Source of the DNA: Sphingomonas sp. TZW2008
Lineage (GTDB): Bacteria; Pseudomonadota; Alphaproteobacteria; Sphingomonadales; Sphingomonadaceae
Length of the DNA: 64,000 nt
Reading direction: 5' to 3'
Assembly (NCBI RefSeq): GCF_002117915.1
Contig: NZ_BDJB01000005.1
Span: forward strand, 186,001 to 250,000
In this document: positions 35,034 through 42,815 of the stretch, piece after piece
Numbering within the stretch: position 1 is the stretch's first letter
Layout: each line of letters opens with the position of its first letter
Notes under the pieces: generated by a model
Seen by the model: the letters and a program-made list of their open reading frames with translations, nothing else
What the model was told of the DNA's origin: nothing
The model's database searches: none
Program-made: the position numbers and the translations under genes

Positions 35034-36464
35034 TCAGCGGAACGGCGGCTCGTTGAACGCGCGCAGCTTGCGGCTGTGCAGCTTGGCGCCCTCGCGCCGC
35101 AACTCCTCGCACGCCTGGATGCCGATCCGCATATGTTCGGAGATCGCGCGCTCATAAAAGCGGTTCGCCTGGCCGGGCAGCTTGAGTTCACCGTGGAGCG
35201 GCTTGTCCGATACGCACAGCAGCGTGCCGTAGGGGACGCGGAAGCGGAATCCCTGCGCCGCGATCGTCGCCGATTCCATGTCGATCCCAACCGCGCGGCT
35301 CAGCGAGAAGCGCAGCGCCGAGCGGCTATAGCGCAATTCCCAGTTGCGATCGTCGGTGGTGACGATCGTGCCGGTGCGCAGCCGGCGCTTGAGTTCATCG
35401 CCCGACTGGCCGCTCACCGCCTCCGCCGCGCGCGCCAGCGCCTGCTGGACCTCGGCAATCGCGGGCACGGGGATTTCGGGCGGCAGCATGTCGTCGAGCA
35501 CGTGATCGTCGCGCAGATAGGCGTGCGCGAGAACATAGTCGCCGATCCGCTGCGACGGGCGCAGTCCACCACAATGCCCGATCATCATCCACGCATCGGG
35601 GCGCGTGACCGCGAGGTGATCGGTGATCGTCTTCGCGTTCGACGGGCCGACGCCGATGTTGACCAGCGTAATCCCGGTGCGATCGGGCGCCATCAGGTGA
35701 TAGGCCGGCATCTGCAAGCGGCGCCACGCGGTATCATCGAGGATCGCGGGATCGTCGCCCGGCTGGAACAGCACGCCGCCCGGGCCCGACAGCGCTGTGA
35801 ATCGGCTGCCCTCGTTGACCTGCGCCGCCGCCCAGCGGACGAACTCGTCGACGTAGCGGTGATAGTTGGTGAACAGGACGTAGCGCTGGACATGCTCGGG
35901 CGGCGTGCCGGTATAGTGGCGCAGCCGTGCGAGGCTGAAATCGGTGCGCAGCCCGTCAAATAGCGCGAGCGGGCGTGTGCCGTCGATCGAGGCCCAAAGC
36001 CCGTCGGCGATCTCGTCGCCGATATGCGCGAGCTCGGTCGCCGGGAAGTAGCGGGCAAGCTGCGCCGCCGATACTTCGTCGAGGCTGAGCGCATGGCCGG
36101 CGTCAAGCACGTAGGGGAAGGGGATCTCGGTCGCGCTCGGCGCGGCGGTGACGGTGACGTCGTAATCCTCGATCAGCAGTTCGAGCTGTTCGATCAGGTA
36201 ATCGGCGAACAGTCCCGGCTTGGTGACCGAGATGCGATATTCGCCCTGCGTCACCAGCCGGCCGAACGAGCGAAGCGGGGTCGGCCGATCGTCGCCGCCG
36301 CGGAAGCTGAGCCGGATTTCCGGGTAAACGAACGAGCCGTCGCGCCGCATCTCGGCTGGCGGTGGGGTGCCGGTGGAGAGGTAGGTGTCCAGCGCGGCCT
36401 GGAGGCGCGACACGGCGCCGGTATACAGCCGATCGAGTTCGGCAACGATGTCCTGTGCAGTCAT
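35034..36464 (-). CDS. amn: AMP nucleosidase
   Basis: 476 residues. It hydrolyses AMP to adenine and ribose-5-phosphate, helping control adenylate pools. The N-terminal AMP-nucleosidase domain (to about 180) is followed by a nucleoside-phosphorylase-like fold with VNIGVGPSNAKTITDHLAV and VGIDMESATIAAQGFRFRVP, the MES-type substrate motif. Length matches E. coli Amn (484 aa). It is cytosolic. In E. coli it belongs to the Pho regulon; no Pho box is visible here. Confidence 0.95.
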   Translation of the reverse strand: MTAQDIVAELDRLYTGAVSRLQAALDTYLSTGTPPPAEMRRDGSFVYPEIRLSFRGGDDRPTPLRSFGRLVTQGEYRISVTKPGLFADYLIEQLELLIEDYDVTVTAAPSATEIPFPYVLDAGHALSLDEVSAAQLARYFPATELAHIGDEIADGLWASIDGTRPLALFDGLRTDFSLARLRHYTGTPPEHVQRYVLFTNYHRYVDEFVRWAAAQVNEGSRFTALSGPGGVLFQPGDDPAILDDTAWRRLQMPAYHLMAPDRTGITLVNIGVGPSNAKTITDHLAVTRPDAWMMIGHCGGLRPSQRIGDYVLAHAYLRDDHVLDDMLPPEIPVPAIAEVQQALARAAEAVSGQSGDELKRRLRTGTIVTTDDRNWELRYSRSALRFSLSRAVGIDMESATIAAQGFRFRVPYGTLLCVSDKPLHGELKLPGQANRFYERAISEHMRIGIQACEELRREGAKLHSRKLRAFNEPPFR

Positions 36465-36499
36465 CGCGGATGGTTAGGTCGCGTCGATGACGCTGGCAA

Positions 36500-36533
36500 G
36501 ACGCCGCTTCGCGCGCGACGGCGAAGCGGCGTC
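36500..36533. terminator. Strong hairpin between the 86-aa gene and amn
   Basis: A perfect 13-bp inverted repeat (36500-36512 / 36521-36533) with an 8-nt loop. It follows the stop of the 86-residue gene and precedes amn. With no T tract it may terminate weakly or protect RNA ends. Confidence 0.45.
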
Positions 36534-36549
36534 CGACATTTCCGGAGCG

Positions 36550-36810
36550 TTACTGTGCCGACTTAGGCTTGCTGCCGGGGCCGTCGTCGGCCGAACCGCC
36601 GAGCTTTGTCGCGGCATAGGCAGCACCGCCAACCGCGGCCGTAACGCCGGCGACGATCCCGGCGGCGGCATAGGGATGGTCCTTTGCCGCCTCGACCGTC
36701 GATGACGCTGCGGCGGCGACCTTCTCGCCGGCGCTGCTTGCCGCCTCGCGTGCACGCTCGGTCAACGATGCGGCGTCGTTCGCGCCACCGGTTTTCTGCG
36801 CGTTGGTCAT
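36550..36810 (-). CDS. Small Ala-rich amphipathic protein with a C-terminal membrane segment
   Basis: 86 residues: a helix rich in Ala, Glu and Lys (12-45), then HPYAAAGIVAGVTAAVGGAA as a probable membrane segment, and a short polar tail. The layout resembles ElaB/YqjD/DUF883 proteins, which tether ribosomes or respond to stress, but the match is by composition only. It lies between the peroxiredoxin gene and amn, all on the minus strand, with a good AAGGAG ribosome site. Confidence 0.6.
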   Translation of the reverse strand: MTNAQKTGGANDAASLTERAREAASSAGEKVAAAASSTVEAAKDHPYAAAGIVAGVTAAVGGAAYAATKLGGSADDGPGSKPKSAQ

Positions 36811-36854
36811 GACTAAACTCCTTGCGTTACCGTCACGACCAACGCGCTCTTTCG

Positions 36855-37334
36855 TCAGAGGTTGCCGAGCAGGTGGTCGGCGGAGCTGACCTTGAACTCG
36901 CCGGGTGCCTCGACGTTGAGCTGCTCGACGACGCCATCGTTGACGATCATCGAGTAGCGCTGGCTGCGCTTGCCCATGCCGAACTTCGACCCGTCCATCG
37001 TCAGCCCGAGCTGCTCGGCGAAATCGCCGTTACCGTCCGCCAGCATGGTAATGTCGCCCGCGTTGCTCGACTTCGACCAGGCGCCGAGCACGAACGGATC
37101 GTTGACCGAGGTGCAGGCAATCTCGTCGATACCCTTCGCCTTCAGGTCCGCGCCCTTCTCGACGAACCCGGGAAGATGCTTGGCCGAGCAGGTGGGGGTA
37201 AACGCGCCCGGCACCGCAAACAGCGCGACACGGCGGCCGGCGAAATACTCTTCCGAGTCGATCGCTTCCGGACCGTTCTCGGTTGCCTTGACCAGGGTTG
37301 CCTTGGGCAGCTTGTCGCCGACGTTGATCGTCAT
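36855..37334 (-). CDS. Peroxiredoxin, PRX5 type
   Basis: 159 residues. The peroxidatic Cys49 lies in VPGAFTPTCSAKHLP, the PRX5 signature, and a second Cys is at 74 (EIACTSVND). It reduces hydrogen and organic peroxides using a thiol donor; cytosolic. Length is normal. The 86-aa gene follows after 44 bp and may be co-transcribed. Confidence 0.95.
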   Translation of the reverse strand: MTINVGDKLPKATLVKATENGPEAIDSEEYFAGRRVALFAVPGAFTPTCSAKHLPGFVEKGADLKAKGIDEIACTSVNDPFVLGAWSKSSNAGDITMLADGNGDFAEQLGLTMDGSKFGMGKRSQRYSMIVNDGVVEQLNVEAPGEFKVSSADHLLGNL

Positions 37335-37431
37335 ATCGAAATCTCCTGAAGCACGCGAAGGTGCGGCGCGGGGTACCTCGCAAGGCCGGCGGGCGTTTTC
37401 AAGCGTGGCGACCGTGCGCAGGGCAACCTAG

Positions 37432-38001
37432 ATGGAGGCAATGGAGACCGCGACCTTTCTTACCGGCCAGTTCCTTCTCGCGATGCCCGGCATCGGGGAC
37501 CCGCGTTTCGCCCAGGCGGTGATCGCTATGTGCGCGCACGACGAGCAGGGGGCGCTCGGCATCGGCATCGGCGCGGAGATCGCCGGGCTTGGGCTGCACG
37601 ACGTGCTGAAGCAGGTCGATATCACGCCGGGCGACGTGCCGAATGCGCCGATCCACTTCGGCGGCCCGGTCGAGACGCGGCGCGGCTTCGTACTGCACAG
37701 TCGCGATTGGGCCGGGCAGGACACGATCGACGTCGCCGGCAAATGGTCGCTGTCGGGTACGCTCGACGTGCTGCGTGCGATTGCGGACCGCAAGGGGCCG
37801 GCGCGCTGGCTGGTTGCTCTCGGCTATGCCGGCTGGGGCGCCGGACAGCTCGACGCCGAGATGACGCGGCATGGCTGGCTCAACGTCGACGACGACGAAG
37901 GCATGCTGTTCGACAGTGCGGCCGATGGCCGGTGGACGCGCGGCTTCGCCTGCGCCGGCATCGACCCGCGGCTACTGGGATCGGAAAGCGGACACGCCTG
38001 A
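37432..38001 (+). CDS. YqgE/AlgH family protein
   Basis: 189 residues. Family features: FLTGQFLLAMPGIGDPRF at the start, APIHFGGPVETRRGFVLHS, and GYAGWGAGQLDAEM. YqgE/AlgH proteins have a conserved fold but no established activity; AlgH was linked to alginate regulation in Pseudomonas. The start could also be the second ATG nine bases later. It diverges from the peroxiredoxin gene. Confidence 0.93.
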   Translation: MEAMETATFLTGQFLLAMPGIGDPRFAQAVIAMCAHDEQGALGIGIGAEIAGLGLHDVLKQVDITPGDVPNAPIHFGGPVETRRGFVLHSRDWAGQDTIDVAGKWSLSGTLDVLRAIADRKGPARWLVALGYAGWGAGQLDAEMTRHGWLNVDDDEGMLFDSAADGRWTRGFACAGIDPRLLGSESGHA

Positions 38002-38080
38002 GCGTCTAGCGTACTTCCCGAAAGCCGGTTTTCTCTCGCGCGCGCCGTATGATGATCGCTCTTGCGCGCTTGTCTTCGAA

Positions 38081-38109
38081 GTGACACACTCCCGTCATAA
38101 AACTGAAAC
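38081..38109 (+). promoter_or_regulatory. Pho-box-like triple 7-mer array
   Basis: Three 7-mers, GTGACAC, CCGTCAT and CTGAAAC, start every 11 bp, separated by ACTC and AAAA. The layout is that of PhoB-type direct repeats (consensus CTGTCAT with 4-nt spacers); the middle unit matches 6 of 7, the flanking ones about 4 of 7. It lies 37-65 bp upstream of the TPR gene start. Confidence 0.35.
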
Positions 38110-38126
38110 CTCGACGTCACGAGGTT
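38107..38126 (+). repeat. Inverted repeat in the leader of the TPR gene
   Basis: AACCTCG and CGAGGTT (7 bp each) around a 6-nt loop, 19 bp before the ATG at 38146. It could be an operator or an mRNA hairpin just upstream of the ribosome site (GGGAG, 38134-38138). Confidence 0.35.
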
Positions 38127-38145
38127 GTCATGTGGGAGATGTGGC

Positions 38146-38496
38146 ATGCGCAAAATGGCACTGGCGGTGGCGATCGTTTCGGCAGCGGTCGCAGCACCGG
38201 CGATGGCAGCGGATCGGGCAGCGTATCAGGCGATCGCGGCCGGCGATTACGCGACGGCCGAGCAGGCGCTTACGACCGAGCGGCGCATTTTCCCGCGTCG
38301 GCCCGAACTGATGATCAACCTGGCGGCGGTTTATGCGCGTACTGGTCGCTCGACTGAGGCGGCGTCGCTGTATCGGGCCGCGCTCACCGCCGAGGACGTG
38401 GAGATGGCGATGCCCGATGGCGCGGTTGCTTCGTCACGCGCGGTCGCGCAGCGCGGGCTTGATCGTCTCGGCGGCGTGGCGCTGGCCGGGCGCTAA
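38146..38496 (+). CDS. Small exported TPR-like protein
   Basis: 116 residues with a signal peptide (MRKMALAVAIVSAAVAAPAM). The mature part holds about two tetratricopeptide-like helices pairs (AAYQAIAAGDYATAEQAL and ELMINLAAVYARTGRSTEAA), suggesting a periplasmic protein-interaction module. Function unknown. The ATG at 38146 has GGGAG 7 nt upstream. The upstream region is unusually AT-rich and repeat-bearing, so expression is probably regulated. It converges on dcd. Confidence 0.7.
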   Translation: MRKMALAVAIVSAAVAAPAMAADRAAYQAIAAGDYATAEQALTTERRIFPRRPELMINLAAVYARTGRSTEAASLYRAALTAEDVEMAMPDGAVASSRAVAQRGLDRLGGVALAGR

Positions 38497-38542
38497 CCCA
38501 GGATCGAGGGCGCGCGGCTTCTGCCGCCGCACAACCCGGGCG

Positions 38543-39097
38543 TCACAAGCGCGGCAACGTGACGCCGCGCTGGCCCATGTATTTGCCCGCGCGGTCAGCG
38601 TAGCTGGTCTCGCACGGCTCGTTCCCCTGAAGGAACAGGAACTGGCACGCGCCCTCATTGGCGTAGATCTTGGCCGGTAGCGGCGTGGTGTTCGAAAATT
38701 CGAGTGTCACATGGCCTTCCCAGCCCGGCTCCAAGGGGGTGACGTTCACGATGATGCCGCAGCGTGCATAGGTCGATTTGCCGAGGCAGATGACCAGCAC
38801 GTCGCGCGGCACACGAAAATATTCCACGGTGCGCGCTAGCGCGAAGCTATTGGGCGGGATGATGCACACGTCGGTCTTGCGATCGACGAAGCTGTTGGCC
38901 GCGAAATCCTTGGGGTCGACCGTCGCCGAATCAACGTTGGTGAAGATCTTGAATTCGTCGGCGACGCGCGCGTCATAGCCGTAGGAGCTGAGCCCGTAGC
39001 TGATGCATCCGTCGCGCCGCTGCGCCTCCACGAACGGCTCGATCATGCCGTTGGCGAGCGCTTGCGCGCGGATCCAGCGATCGGATTGGACGGACAT
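38543..39097 (-). CDS. dcd: dCTP deaminase
   Basis: 184 residues. It deaminates dCTP to dUTP for dTMP synthesis. The core [34 protein letters not shown] and the catalytic Glu segment [16 protein letters not shown] are canonical. The ATG at 39097 has GGGAG 9 nt upstream. It follows the sensor kinase gene on the same strand by 63 bp. Confidence 0.96.
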   Translation of the reverse strand: MSVQSDRWIRAQALANGMIEPFVEAQRRDGCISYGLSSYGYDARVADEFKIFTNVDSATVDPKDFAANSFVDRKTDVCIIPPNSFALARTVEYFRVPRDVLVICLGKSTYARCGIIVNVTPLEPGWEGHVTLEFSNTTPLPAKIYANEGACQFLFLQGNEPCETSYADRAGKYMGQRGVTLPRL

Positions 39098-39160
39098 GAT
39101 GGGCGGCTCCCTTTCGCCGCTCCTCTTCGCGATCCGTCGGTCGCTTGGCAAGCAGTGCCG

Positions 39161-40093
39161 TCAGCCGACCGCGCTGCGTCGGGGGAGCGCGATCGTCGCG
39201 GCGAGGCCGCCGCCTTCACGGTTGGCCAGCGTCACGTCGCCGCCGGCATCGTGCACGATCGCCCGTGCGAGCGCGAGCCCCAAGCCGATTCCACCGGTGT
39301 CGCGGTTGCGCGACGCTTCCAGCCGGGTGAACGGATCGAACACCGCTGCCAGCTTGTCAGGCGGAATGCCGGGGCCGCGATCGGCGATGCAGACGAGGAC
39401 ACGCGCACCCTCGTCCGCCACCGATACCTCGACAGCACCGGCGTATTTGACCGCATTCTCGATCAGGTTGCGCACGGCCCGCCGGAACAGCGTGGGCCGC
39501 AATCGCATGCGAAGCCGCGGCGCCTCGTCGAACGAAACGGCGGCGCCGAGATCGCGAAAGTCGTCGACCACGGCGTCCACCAGCGCGGCGAGATCAACCT
39601 CCGTCACCGCCTCGCTCGGCCGGCCGAGTCGCGCCAGCGAGAGGATATCGTCGAGCGTGCGGCTCATCTCCGCAATCGTATCGGCCATGCGCGCGCGATC
39701 GTCCTCGTCGTCGACCGATTCGATCCTGACGCGCAGCGCGGCGAGCGGGGTGCGCAGATCGTGCCCGATCGCGCCGAGCATGCGATCCTTTTCGTCGAGC
39801 ATCGCGGTCATCCGCTGCGTCAGCGCGTTGAACGCGACGATCAGGTCGCGAACGTCGCCCGGCCCCTCGACGGCGAGCGGCGGCGGCGTCGTGCGCGGCG
39901 TGAACTCGCGCGCGGCGGTGGCGAGAGCGCGCATCGGGCGCGCGATGCGGCGTGCGATCCACAGGACCGGCACGAGGATCAGCGCGTAGATGATCAGCGT
40001 CTGCCCGAGCAGCACCCAGAACAAGCGCCCTTCTCCGCGTGGCCAGGGCGCGTTGGTGACAATCCAGCCGTCGGCGCGTTCGACCGCGATCAT
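39161..40093 (-). pseudogene. EnvZ-like sensor histidine kinase, C-terminal part (second half of a frame-split gene)
   Basis: 310 codons if begun at the ATG at 40093. It has a membrane helix (about 25-47), a HAMP segment, HisKA with the phospho-acceptor in IGHDLRTPL (His111 in this numbering), and HATPase with NLIENAVKY, DRGPGIPP and GGIGLGLALARA. All kinase motifs are intact. The first membrane helix and periplasmic sensor are encoded in another frame at 40093-40491. The frame here stays open upstream of 40093 (reading SPRPSHGNGDTL before Met), so the two ORFs look like one gene broken by a single-base loss. The ATG overlaps the upstream TGA (TGATG), so reinitiation is an alternative. Confidence 0.75.
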
Positions 40094-40491
40094 CAGCGTA
40101 TCGCCGTTGCCATGCGACGGCCGGGGCGACGGGGCCGAGGACGATCCTCGAGCGGGCGGACGCCGGTATCGATCCGGCGCGCGCTGACGCCAAGCTCGGC
40201 GAGCTGGCGCCGGAGTTCGGCGGCGACCTCGGGATGACGCTCGAGCGAAGCGGGGATCGGGTTGGCGGCGCGACGGCGTACCCGCCCGCGATCGGGCGCG
40301 AGCGGGCGATCGCCGGCGCGCTCGATCGCGTCGGCGATCCTGATGGCGGCGGGCCGCGTCGCCTGCGCCAGCCGGAAATCGGCGCGGTCGCGCAGCACCA
40401 GCGCGAGGTTGATCGCCTGCGCGACGAATAGCGCGAGCGCGAGCAGAAGTGCGAGCTGCCCCGACAGGTTGCGGGGAAAGGGCAGCCTCAC
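40093..40491 (-). pseudogene. Sensor histidine kinase, N-terminal part (first half of a frame-split gene)
   Basis: 132 codons from a GTG at 40491 that overlaps the response-regulator stop (GTGA). It encodes a membrane helix (about 12-30, LALLLALALFVAQAINLAL) and a periplasmic region, ending at a TGA just where the second half begins. The last residues (RPRPRRPGRR and on) are an Arg/Pro run typical of out-of-frame GC-rich DNA. Two CCCC runs (plus-strand GGGG at 40123-40126 and 40131-40134) are likely sites for the lost base. An intact kinase of about 440-450 aa would be normal for EnvZ-like proteins. Confidence 0.7.
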
Positions 40492-41225
40492 AACCGCGTG
40501 ACTTCGGACGCCAGCGTGTAGCCGCCGCCCCATACCGTCTTGATGAGCTGCGGGTTCTTGACGTCGGGCTCGATCTTCTTGCGCAGCCGGCTGACCTGAT
40601 TGTCGATCGCGCGATCGAACGCCGCCGCCTCGCGCCCCTGCGTCAGATCGAGCAGCTGATCGCGGGTGAGCACCTGCCGCGGGCGCGTGACGAGCGCGTG
40701 GAGCAGATTATATTCGCCCGTCGACAGCGGTACCGCCACGCCCTCGCGATCGACCAGCGTGCGCTCGCCGCTCTTCAGGACCCAGCCGGCAAAGGCGTAG
40801 GCGCCGCCCTCCGGCGCATGCTGGCGGGTGCCTCCGGCCTGGACGCGCCGCAGCACGACCTTGATCCGCGCCGCGAGCTCGCGCGGCGAGAAGGGCTTCA
40901 CGACGTAATCGTCGGCGCCCATCTCCAGCCCGACGATGCGATCGGTCTCCTCCGTTCGCGCCGTCAGGAGGATCACGGGCACCTCGCTCGTTTCGCGGAT
41001 GTGGCGGCACAGACTAAGCCCGTCCTCGCCCGGCATCATGATGTCGAGCACGACAAGGTCTATGGCATAGGCGCCGAGCCGCGTCCGAGCCGCCGCGGCA
41101 TCGCCGACCTGCGTGACGCGAAAGCCCTGTTTGGTGAGATATTGTGCTAGCGGCTCACGGATCGAACGCTCGTCGTCGACGAGCAGCAGATGGGGCACAT
41201 CGGTCATGGGATCGATGTCTAGCAT
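40488..41225 (-). CDS. OmpR/PhoB-family response regulator
   Basis: 245 residues. The receiver has the acidic pair VDDE, the phospho-accepting Asp61 in VVLDIMMPGEDG and the Lys in VVKPFSP; the C-terminal winged helix ends in IKTVWGGGYTLA, a hallmark of the family. The start at 41225 is supported by GGGAAAG upstream; an ATG 18 nt later (MTDVPHLL) is also possible. It is followed by the broken kinase gene and preceded 60 bp by the EF-hand gene, all leftward. Confidence 0.93.
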   Translation of the reverse strand: MLDIDPMTDVPHLLLVDDERSIREPLAQYLTKQGFRVTQVGDAAAARTRLGAYAIDLVVLDIMMPGEDGLSLCRHIRETSEVPVILLTARTEETDRIVGLEMGADDYVVKPFSPRELAARIKVVLRRVQAGGTRQHAPEGGAYAFAGWVLKSGERTLVDREGVAVPLSTGEYNLLHALVTRPRQVLTRDQLLDLTQGREAAAFDRAIDNQVSRLRKKIEPDVKNPQLIKTVWGGGYTLASEVTRL

Positions 41226-41285
41226 GTCGCTTTCCCGCAGGAAGCGCCGGACGGCGCGGATGGCCGCCCGGTGCGATATGGCTCC

Positions 41286-41906
41286 TCAGAGCCCGGTATC
41301 GGCCGCTGCCGGATTCGCGCCGCGCCGTTGCTTCATGCGGTCGGTAACCGCGCCACGTTCGGCCTGATCGATGCGCCCGTCGCGGTTGGTGTCGATCCGG
41401 TCGAACATCGTCTGCGTCGCTGCTACCGCCTCTGCCTTGGTGATGACGCCGTCGCGGTTGGCATCCGCCATCATCAGCATGTGGCCACCGCCGCCGCGCA
41501 TTCCGGGTCCGCCGCGCCGGCCGCCCTCGGCCATGCGCTTGCCGCCGCGGCCGCGAAGCCCGGCGCGCTCGCTCTGCTCGATCTTGCCGTCCTTGTTAAC
41601 GTCGGCGCGATCGAAGCGTGCGACCATGCGCTGGCGCAGCTGCTCGCGCGTCATGTCGCCGCCGCGCATGTTCGGCCGCTCGCTGGCGGAGACGGTGCCG
41701 TCGCGGTTCTTGTCGAGTGCCGCGAAGCGGGCATCGGCCGCCTGCAGCACCTCCGCGCGCGTGATAACGCCGTCCTTGTCGAGATCGAGCGCCGCGCTGC
41801 CGCGCTGGGCGCGATCCGACGTGGCGGGCTGAGGTTGCGGCTGCGCGGCGGCGATGCCGGCGAGCGTGGTGCCGGCGAGCGCCGCAGCGAGCAAGAAGCG
41901 GTTCAT
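41286..41906 (-). CDS. Exported protein with five EF-hand loops
   Basis: 206 residues with a signal peptide (MNRFLLAAALAGTTLAGIAAA). Five DxDxDG-type calcium loops are present: DLDKDGVITRAE, DKNRDGTVSASE, DVNKDGKIEQSE, DANRDGVITKAE and DTNRDGRIDQAE, with a Gly/Arg-rich linker before the fourth. It should be a periplasmic calcium-binding protein. Its position ahead of a two-component system suggests a linked calcium or cation response. A tandem 10-bp repeat lies about 90-110 bp upstream. Confidence 0.88.
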   Translation of the reverse strand: MNRFLLAAALAGTTLAGIAAAQPQPQPATSDRAQRGSAALDLDKDGVITRAEVLQAADARFAALDKNRDGTVSASERPNMRGGDMTREQLRQRMVARFDRADVNKDGKIEQSERAGLRGRGGKRMAEGGRRGGPGMRGGGGHMLMMADANRDGVITKAEAVAATQTMFDRIDTNRDGRIDQAERGAVTDRMKQRRGANPAAADTGL

Positions 41907-41981
41907 GGACAGATCCTTCCGTGGTGGCGGGTTGATCCCCACCGTCACGTCCGCTTTTCTACGCCCGATGTCACGATATTG

Positions 41982-42014
41982 TGCCGTCCCGGCAGCAAAG
42001 TGTCGCAAATTGTC
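41982..42014 (-). promoter_or_regulatory. Tandem 10-bp repeat plus abutting inverted repeat upstream of the EF-hand gene
   Basis: GCAAAGTGTC and GCAAATTGTC (41995-42014, 9 of 10 identical) are directly joined, and TGCCG-TCC-CGGCA (41982-41994) adjoins them. Ten-bp direct repeats are the usual binding architecture of OmpR/PhoB-type regulators, and such a regulator is encoded in this operon. Confidence 0.5.
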
Positions 42015-42029
42015 TTCGGATCGTTCCGG

Positions 42030-42815
42030 CTAGGCGAAGACCGCGACGGACTGCATCTGTTCCGCGACCATCTCGCCGCGGCTGTTCCAGATCCCCATCA
42101 GCTGCGACGAGCTGCCGGCGCGCGCGTAATCGGCGTTCGATCGCAACAGCCACCAACCGTCCTCCGTGGACGGCGTTGGGCCTAGGACGTTGAGGATCCA
42201 GGTGAGCGAGCTCATCGGCACGTTGCGGCCGATCAGGCGCAGCGCCGCGGGGGGCAGGCAATCGCCCACCGCCATCAGCTCGACGATTGGATCGAGCCCC
42301 TCGCGCTCGTTGAGCCGCGTCCAGCGCAGCCATTCGGCGGGCTGCAGATCGGGCCCGTCGCGGCGATCGAGGAATTCGAAGTTCTGCGTGAAGGCGACGT
42401 GCGGGTTGCCCTTGAACGTCTGCTCGCCGGGCTGCGGCTGCGCGAAATTAGGCACCGTCGTCACTGCATAATCCAGCTCGCTCTCGATCGCGCGCATGAA
42501 CACGAAGGTGCAGCGCAGCCCGAGCCCCGCCTCGCTCTCGATATCGGCCTGGATGAAGGCGGCGTTCTTGCCGCGGCGCAGGCGGTGCGCGGTGACGAGG
42601 ATCGGTCCGGCGAGCGGGCCGATGAAGCTGACCTGCGCCGAACGCAGCGGGGGCAGATCGGTGTCCGACTGCATCGCGCAGTGCAGCGCGATCGCGGCGG
42701 AGAGGCCGCCATAGCCGGTTCGACCCTGCAGCCACCCATCCGGGATGGTGCCGCGCCATCCTGGGCCGTCGCCGAGCGGCTCGAGCCCGTCGAGGATTTC
42801 CTTCAGGCTGGTCAT
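42030..42815 (-). CDS. Acyl-CoA thioesterase-like protein (double hotdog type)
   Basis: 261 residues. Sequence such as WLQGRTGYGGLSAAIALHCA near the start and SAQVSFIGPLAGPILVTAHRLRRGKNAAF resembles TesB-like double-hotdog thioesterases, and a second hotdog follows with a late MSSLTWILNVLG strand. It would hydrolyse acyl-CoAs of unknown chain type in the cytosol. Its ATG overlaps the stop of the CoA ligase gene (ATGA), so the two are co-translated. Confidence 0.8.
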   Translation of the reverse strand: MTSLKEILDGLEPLGDGPGWRGTIPDGWLQGRTGYGGLSAAIALHCAMQSDTDLPPLRSAQVSFIGPLAGPILVTAHRLRRGKNAAFIQADIESEAGLGLRCTFVFMRAIESELDYAVTTVPNFAQPQPGEQTFKGNPHVAFTQNFEFLDRRDGPDLQPAEWLRWTRLNEREGLDPIVELMAVGDCLPPAALRLIGRNVPMSSLTWILNVLGPTPSTEDGWWLLRSNADYARAGSSSQLMGIWNSRGEMVAEQMQSVAVFA

